The position numbers were made by a program, and so were the translations under genes. Shown one piece after another: positions 37,361 through 41,233 of a DNA stretch of 41,233 nt. Source of the stretch: an uncultured Planctomycetales bacterium (GTDB lineage: Bacteria; Planctomycetota; Planctomycetia; Isosphaerales; Isosphaeraceae); assembly GCA_903926465.1 (NCBI GenBank), contig CAIYJE010000065.1:1-41233 (forward strand), in the 5' to 3' direction. A model generated the notes under the pieces. That model had not been told where the DNA came from. It saw nothing but the letters and a program-made list of their open reading frames with translations, and ran no database searches. Within the stretch, counting starts at the first letter, position 1. Every line of letters starts with the position of its first letter.

Positions 37361-38012
37361 AGCCAACTCCCCGGAGCGTGTGAATGAGCGGCCGGTCGAA
37401 ATCTCGGTCCACCTTGTTCCTGAGCCGGTTGATATGCACGTCCACCACGTTCGTAAGTCCGTCGAAATCAAAATTCCAGACGTGCTCCTGAATCATTGTG
37501 CGGCTAATCACCTCGCAAGAATGGCGCATGAGGTAGTGGAGCAGGGCAAACTGCTTGGGTGTCAGGTCAATTCGCTGACCGGCCCGCTCAACCACCCGTG
37601 TGGCTGGGTCCAGAGAGAGATCGGCCACTCTTAGCGTTGAGGGTGCGGGATCATTACCCCGCCGTAATACGACCCGAATGCGGGCAAGCAGCTCGGCGAA
37701 CGAGAACGGCTTGACGAGGTAGTCATCGGCCCCGGCGTCTAATCCCTCCACACGGTCTGCAATGGCACTTCTGGCTGTGAGAAAGATGGCGGGGGCCGTT
37801 ACACCTACCGAACGCAAGCTACGTAAGAGCTCTAGCCCCTCGCAACCGGGCAGCATCCGATCAAGGATGAGCAGGTCGTAAACCCCATTTGTGCCATAGG
37901 TGTACGCATCTCGCCCGTTGACAACCAGGTCAACCGCGAATCCGTGCTCACGTAGGCCCTGCTCAAGCCGCGTACCCATGTCTGGATTGTCTTCGACTAC
38001 AAGCACACGCAT
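37341..38012 (-). CDS. OmpR-family response regulator
   Basis: A 223-residue regulator. The receiver domain has acidic pocket LVVEDNPDM, phosphoacceptor LLILDRMLPG, LTARSAIADRV and the conserved Lys in DDYLVKPF. The winged-helix DNA-binding domain reads RIDLTPKQFALLHYLMRHSCEVISRTMIQEHVW and ends GVGYVLREE. The start at 38012 is the ATG before RVLVVEDN; the frame extends upstream without motifs. It is divergent from the DUF1559 gene, which it may regulate (inference). Confidence 0.93.
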   Translation of the reverse strand: MRVLVVEDNPDMGTRLEQGLREHGFAVDLVVNGRDAYTYGTNGVYDLLILDRMLPGCEGLELLRSLRSVGVTAPAIFLTARSAIADRVEGLDAGADDYLVKPFSFAELLARIRVVLRRGNDPAPSTLRVADLSLDPATRVVERAGQRIDLTPKQFALLHYLMRHSCEVISRTMIQEHVWNFDFDGLTNVVDVHINRLRNKVDRDFDRPLIHTLRGVGYVLREE

Positions 38013-38174
38013 GAACAACCCAAAAAAGGGTCCTCGGTTCAACCGACAGCAAACCCATTCTAAAGGCGGACGGGGAGCGGCCGTCAAACATTACAGGGCT
38101 GTCATCTTGGGGTCACGTCGCTGCAATGTTCTCTGGGTACAGTATCCGGACGGTCAAACGACCGGAGGTGCTCA

Positions 38175-39101
38175 ATGAATAGGATCGACCGCATGAGGAA
38201 TCGTCACCGGGCGTTCACACTGATCGAGCTTCTGGTGGTGATCAGTATCATTGGCTTGCTGATCGCCCTGTTGCTTCCGGCCGTCCAGTCTGCCCGAGAG
38301 GCGGGGCGCCGGGCTCAATGCGTGAACAATCTCAAACAGCTCGGTGTGGCCCTTCACGCTTACGAGGGGACTCATCAGACCTTCCCGCCTGGCTACGTCT
38401 CGAATTTCAAGCCCGACGGTACAGACACTGGACCGGGCTGGGGTTGGGCGTCAATGCTGCTACCTCAAATGGAGCAAAAGCCCCTATTTGACACCATCAA
38501 TTTCAATCTTCCCATCGAGGGTCCTGCCAACCTGACCTGCCGAGTGACCACCATCTCCTCGTTCCTCTGCCCGTCAGACACGGTCAAACCCACATGGTGG
38601 GCAATGGTTCGCGACATCAGCGGCATTCCCACCCAGCGCATTTGTGAGGTTGCTCCGTCCAACGTGGTGGGCGTGTTCGGAACCAGCGACCCAGGCATTA
38701 ATGGTGACGGAATCTTCTTCCGGAACAGCCGTGTGGCGCTTGGCAGCATTACCGACGGCCTATCTAACACGCTTGCCGTGGGTGAAAGATCTCATCAGCT
38801 TGGCGAGGCGACCTGGACCGGCTCTGTTACCAATGCTGTACTCTTTCCGGCCGATAATGATGGGGTTGGCTACCCAAGGCCCGAGGATGGGCCCGGCATG
38901 ATCTTGGGGCACGCGGGAGGCCGACTTGGCCCGGGCGACCCGAACGGAGAGGTTAACCAGTTTCACAGCCGTCACCCGGGTGGTGTCAATTTTCTGTTCG
39001 CCGACGGTCACGTCGGATTTCTCAAAACGTCCATGCCTTACAAGACGTTTCGGGCCCTGGCCACTCGTGCCGGGGGCGAAACCATCTCTGGAGAATTCTA
39101 G
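38175..39101 (+). CDS. DUF1559 prepilin-like protein
   Basis: A 308-residue planctomycete DUF1559 protein. The type IV prepilin leader is RHRAFTLIELLVVISIIGLLIALLLPAVQSAREAG, written here in two overlapping halves. It would be cleaved before the Phe, and the hydrophobic helix anchors the protein. The C-terminal H-X9-DG signature is HPGGVNFLFADGHVGFLK. A perfect GGAGGTG lies just before the ATG at 38175. The family is large and its function is unknown; a structural pilin or pseudopilin role is assumed. Confidence 0.92.
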   Translation: MNRIDRMRNRHRAFTLIELLVVISIIGLLIALLLPAVQSAREAGRRAQCVNNLKQLGVALHAYEGTHQTFPPGYVSNFKPDGTDTGPGWGWASMLLPQMEQKPLFDTINFNLPIEGPANLTCRVTTISSFLCPSDTVKPTWWAMVRDISGIPTQRICEVAPSNVVGVFGTSDPGINGDGIFFRNSRVALGSITDGLSNTLAVGERSHQLGEATWTGSVTNAVLFPADNDGVGYPRPEDGPGMILGHAGGRLGPGDPNGEVNQFHSRHPGGVNFLFADGHVGFLKTSMPYKTFRALATRAGGETISGEF

Positions 39102-39102
39102 G

Positions 39103-39372
39103 ATGAAGAAGCTTCTGAGCCCATTGGCATTGTTCGCACTGTTCTGTGGTTGTGAGAACGAGCCCAAGGCCGATCAGGTTGTGCCCCTGGACCAGGTGCC
39201 GCCAAACCTGCTGGAAATTGCCAAGAAAGAGCTTCCAGGCTACACCTTTGACACGGTTTACAAGATGAAAGTTGACGGCAAAGACGCCTATGAAATTCGG
39301 GGCAAGAACAAGGACGGCAAAAGCCGCGAGGTCGAGGTTTCGATCACGGGAGAAGTGCTTGAGGTTGAGTGA
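39103..39372 (+). CDS. Small PepSY-like lipoprotein
   Basis: An 89-residue protein starting one base after the DUF1559 stop (TAGG ATG). The N-terminus MKKLLSPLALFALFCGC ends in a lipobox with the lipid-bearing Cys. The rest, VPPNLLEIAKKELPGYTF to GEVLEVE, fits the PepSY-like fold (small alpha/beta repeat). A periplasmic or inner-membrane role is likely, but its partner is unknown. It probably shares a transcript with the DUF1559 gene. Confidence 0.75.
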   Translation: MKKLLSPLALFALFCGCENEPKADQVVPLDQVPPNLLEIAKKELPGYTFDTVYKMKVDGKDAYEIRGKNKDGKSREVEVSITGEVLEVE

Positions 39373-39459
39373 GTTCCAAGGTTGATCACCACAGGGTTCG
39401 CGTTTGGGCCAGGGAGGGGAGCCTGGCCAGTTCACTCGGAAACCTCGCCGTAAGCCGGG

Positions 39460-39486
39460 CCATGATCTCTCGTTTTGAGATCATGG
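39460..39486. terminator. Hairpin between convergent genes, likely bidirectional terminator
   Basis: CCATGATCTC (39460-39469) and GAGATCATGG (39477-39486) pair perfectly with a seven-base loop. It lies between the PepSY-like lipoprotein gene and the convergent ACP-FGE gene. Confidence 0.5.
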
Positions 39487-39562
39487 TTCTTGATCACCGG
39501 TTTTCTCTCCTCCACATCATTCGGGCAATCATGGCCCAGATTCGGACTTCGCGGGCAGATTC

Positions 39563-40837
39563 TCACGGCAACAGATCGACGGGGCTAATGCAACGGAACC
39601 CTAAGCAGCGACCACGGGCATCCGGAACTCGTCCACGTCGGTACGTGGTGCGACACAACTCGATTGGCCCGACCCAACTGCCACCACGTTCGCTACGGAC
39701 GCCCGTTTCAACGGTGTTCACGGGATTGGGCGCTCGTGATTCAGGACGTTGATAGAAGTCTTCAGCAAACCAGTCTTGGCACCATTGCCAGACGTTTCCT
39801 GCCATGTGATGCAAGCCGAACGATGATAGCCCGATTGGATGGTGAACGGGTGCCATCTGCATCGTGCTGGCCCCGTAAAGGGTGCCTCGCTCATGCTGGC
39901 CGAATACGAGTGTTGGATCGTCTGAGTCGAATGAAGCTGGTTCGCGGTTTGCCCCCTGAGCGGCATACTCATATTGAGCCTCCGAGGGAAGAAACCCAGC
40001 TTGAGTTTGATACTGCTTCCATTCTGATCCGTTGGCCCAAAGCGAATACGCATTGGCTCCGAACCAAGAAACCAACACCATCGGTAAGGTTTCGGCCCCA
40101 ACGACCGGGCGCCATCCATTGTCTGACAAAACCACAGGCATCTGAGCAATTCGGTCGTCGGCTGGATTGAGTTGGAACCAATCGAGCAGTACTGATTCTG
40201 TTGCCTGAACCGAATTCAGGAACCGGCAATAGGCCGTGGTTGATACCGGCTCGGCATCAACCAAGAATGAATCGAGGTGAATCATGTGGACGGGTTGTTC
40301 ATCCGGCTGAGCATCGGAACGATCGCTCCCAATTCGGGTCTCAGCGGCAGGAAGTTGCAAACAACGCATTCCGTCTGAGCGTCTGCGAAACTGGCGAATG
40401 CCGATTTCTGATCCCAGTGGCTCAAACAATGAATATGTTAGATGGGAGGAATCCATTTGCCAATAACCGCCGAGTTGACTGAATGGTATTGTTGCGTAAT
40501 CAAAATCCGGCAGCTTCGTCTGTCGCCCACTTGTGCGTTCCGGCTTACCGCTCCCTTGCTGTAAATATACGATCTCTGCAAGGTCACCGAGGCGAAATGG
40601 CTGTCGGGTAAAGACAGACTTTCCCACCGGATTGTTGGGTTCGTTTGGAATCGTTACGAGGAACTCATCCTCCAATTCCATGAGAAGTTCCACCAGGTCA
40701 AGGCTGTCACATCGGAGGTCTTCGATCAACCGACTTGATGGCAAAACCTTATCGCGTGGAATACCGAGTTGCGCGGAGACAACATTGCAGACACGCTGCT
40801 CAATAACGCTTAATTCCAGTCGAGTATCGTTTGCCAT
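39563..40837 (-). CDS. Acyl-carrier domain fused to an FGE-sulfatase-like domain
   Basis: A 424-residue fusion. Residues about 8-95 are an acyl carrier protein domain with RLIEDLRCDSLDLVELLMELEDEF, the Ser of DSL being the phosphopantetheine site. The C-terminal roughly 240 residues are an FGE-sulfatase/SUMF1 domain: HMIHLDSFLVDAEPVSTTAYCRFLN, GFLPSEAQYEYAAQGA, HHMAGNVWQWCQDWF, RSERGGSWVGPIELCRTTYRRGRV and GFRCIS. In true formylglycine-generating enzymes two Cys flank a five-residue span in the SWxxx site. Here the first is Gly (SWVG) and only the second Cys remains, so sulfatase activation is doubtful. The start at 40837 is an ATG. No signal peptide is present. Confidence 0.8.
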   Translation of the reverse strand: MANDTRLELSVIEQRVCNVVSAQLGIPRDKVLPSSRLIEDLRCDSLDLVELLMELEDEFLVTIPNEPNNPVGKSVFTRQPFRLGDLAEIVYLQQGSGKPERTSGRQTKLPDFDYATIPFSQLGGYWQMDSSHLTYSLFEPLGSEIGIRQFRRRSDGMRCLQLPAAETRIGSDRSDAQPDEQPVHMIHLDSFLVDAEPVSTTAYCRFLNSVQATESVLLDWFQLNPADDRIAQMPVVLSDNGWRPVVGAETLPMVLVSWFGANAYSLWANGSEWKQYQTQAGFLPSEAQYEYAAQGANREPASFDSDDPTLVFGQHERGTLYGASTMQMAPVHHPIGLSSFGLHHMAGNVWQWCQDWFAEDFYQRPESRAPNPVNTVETGVRSERGGSWVGPIELCRTTYRRGRVPDARGRCLGFRCISPVDLLP

Positions 40838-41168
40838 GGCTGATATTCTTACTCGTAAGAAGTCACCCTGTCAAAGAGACGATTTGCCCACTCGTACCAA
40901 GGACTGTGGCGATCAACGGTGTTATCAGTCCCTGCTCACGAAGTTCGATTGGCCTATGGCGTTTCTGCTTCGTTGAATCGGGAAATCCCTCATTTTTCCG
41001 TAAGCTAGGAGTTTTGGACGATTCACCTCTCACTCAATTGTAGATTAACCATGAACAGATCCAACAAAAAAAGGGTTCATCCGGCTAAAGCTCGCGCCGG
41101 TTTGCAAGTAGTGGACATGCGGATTCTAATTGGAGTTGCAAAAAGAGGCTCCAGGTTAGGAGGTCCGC
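40838..41168. other. Intergenic stretch before the ISL3-like element
   Basis: No gene is seen here. The end of the insertion sequence is probably near GGGTTCATCCGG at about 41074, which follows an A-rich run (CAACAAAAAAA), as expected for ISL3-family targets. Confidence 0.4.
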
Positions 41169-41176
41169 ATGTCCAC
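41111..41176 (+). promoter_or_regulatory. Hairpin masking the transposase start codon
   Basis: GTGGACATGCGGA (41111-41123) is the exact reverse complement of TCCGCATGTCCAC (41164-41176), which contains the ATG at 41169. The ribosome binding site AGGAGG (41158-41163) directly abuts the stem. A transcript entering from upstream would fold and hide the start. Confidence 0.7.
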
Positions 41177-41233
41177 CAGTTTGTTGTATCACGCTTTCGG
41201 CATTCGCGGCTATCAGTACGTCAAAACAGATTA
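41169..41233 (+). CDS. Start of an ISL3-family-like transposase, cut by the window end
   Basis: The frame begins MSTSLLYHAFGIRGYQYVKTD and continues past the window edge. MSTSLLYHAFG-RGY is the usual N-terminus of ISL3-family transposases in planctomycetes, as I recall it; a search would confirm. AGGAGG at 41158-41163 precedes the ATG by five bases. Confidence 0.6.
   Translation, partial: MSTSLLYHAFGIRGYQYVKTD

Overview
The window carries several marks of a planctomycete (Planctomycetota). There are sulfatases with signal peptides, a Tat-exported DUF1501 protein, a DUF1559 prepilin-like protein with the FTLIELLVVI leader, a PEP-CTERM protein, a haem peroxidase with an N-terminal LEPR-XLL-type signal, and small palindromic repeats. 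Genus cannot be told from the sequence alone.

Layout. 1-775: a sulfatase gene cut off after its N-terminal half, probably by an inserted element that runs off the left edge. 1062-3356: a secreted glycosidase-like protein. 3382-8124 (minus): an operon for an NAD-linked formate dehydrogenase. Its catalytic subunit contains an in-frame UGA followed at once by a canonical bacterial SECIS hairpin, so it is read here as a selenoprotein. fdhD is divergent at 8259-9077. 9128-15327: a GH51-like glycosidase, a metallo-beta-lactamase-fold hydrolase, a complete sulfatase and a Tat-exported beta-carbonic anhydrase. 15328-18105: a gene-poor stretch with strong hairpins and a decayed IS110-family element whose transposase is spread over three frames. 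18106-24121: a cupredoxin, then a yhiI-rbbA-yhhJ-type export system.

24189-32796: haem peroxidase, DUF1501 protein, inositol-monophosphatase-family protein, ThiO-like oxidase, DUF2325 protein and PEP-CTERM protein. 32911-35556: an arsenic operon (arsR, acr3, exported arsC-like). It has a 110-bp-period tandem duplication across the arsR/acr3 junction and a frame break in the first acr3 membrane segment. 35912-39372: a two-component system (minus) divergent from a DUF1559 protein and a small PepSY-like lipoprotein. 39563-40837: an acyl-carrier domain fused to an FGE-sulfatase-like domain. 41169-end: the start of an ISL3-like transposase whose start codon lies in a perfect hairpin.

How the genes work together. 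The formate dehydrogenase module couples formate oxidation (Sec/molybdopterin subunit) through Fe-S clusters to an FMN/NAD subunit, and FdhD supplies sulfur to the cofactor. Its N-terminal Fe-S module is a separate gene at the end of the operon instead of being fused to the catalytic subunit. The selenocysteine machinery (selA, selB, selC, selD) is not in the window and would have to lie elsewhere. No tRNA, rRNA or CRISPR array was recognised.
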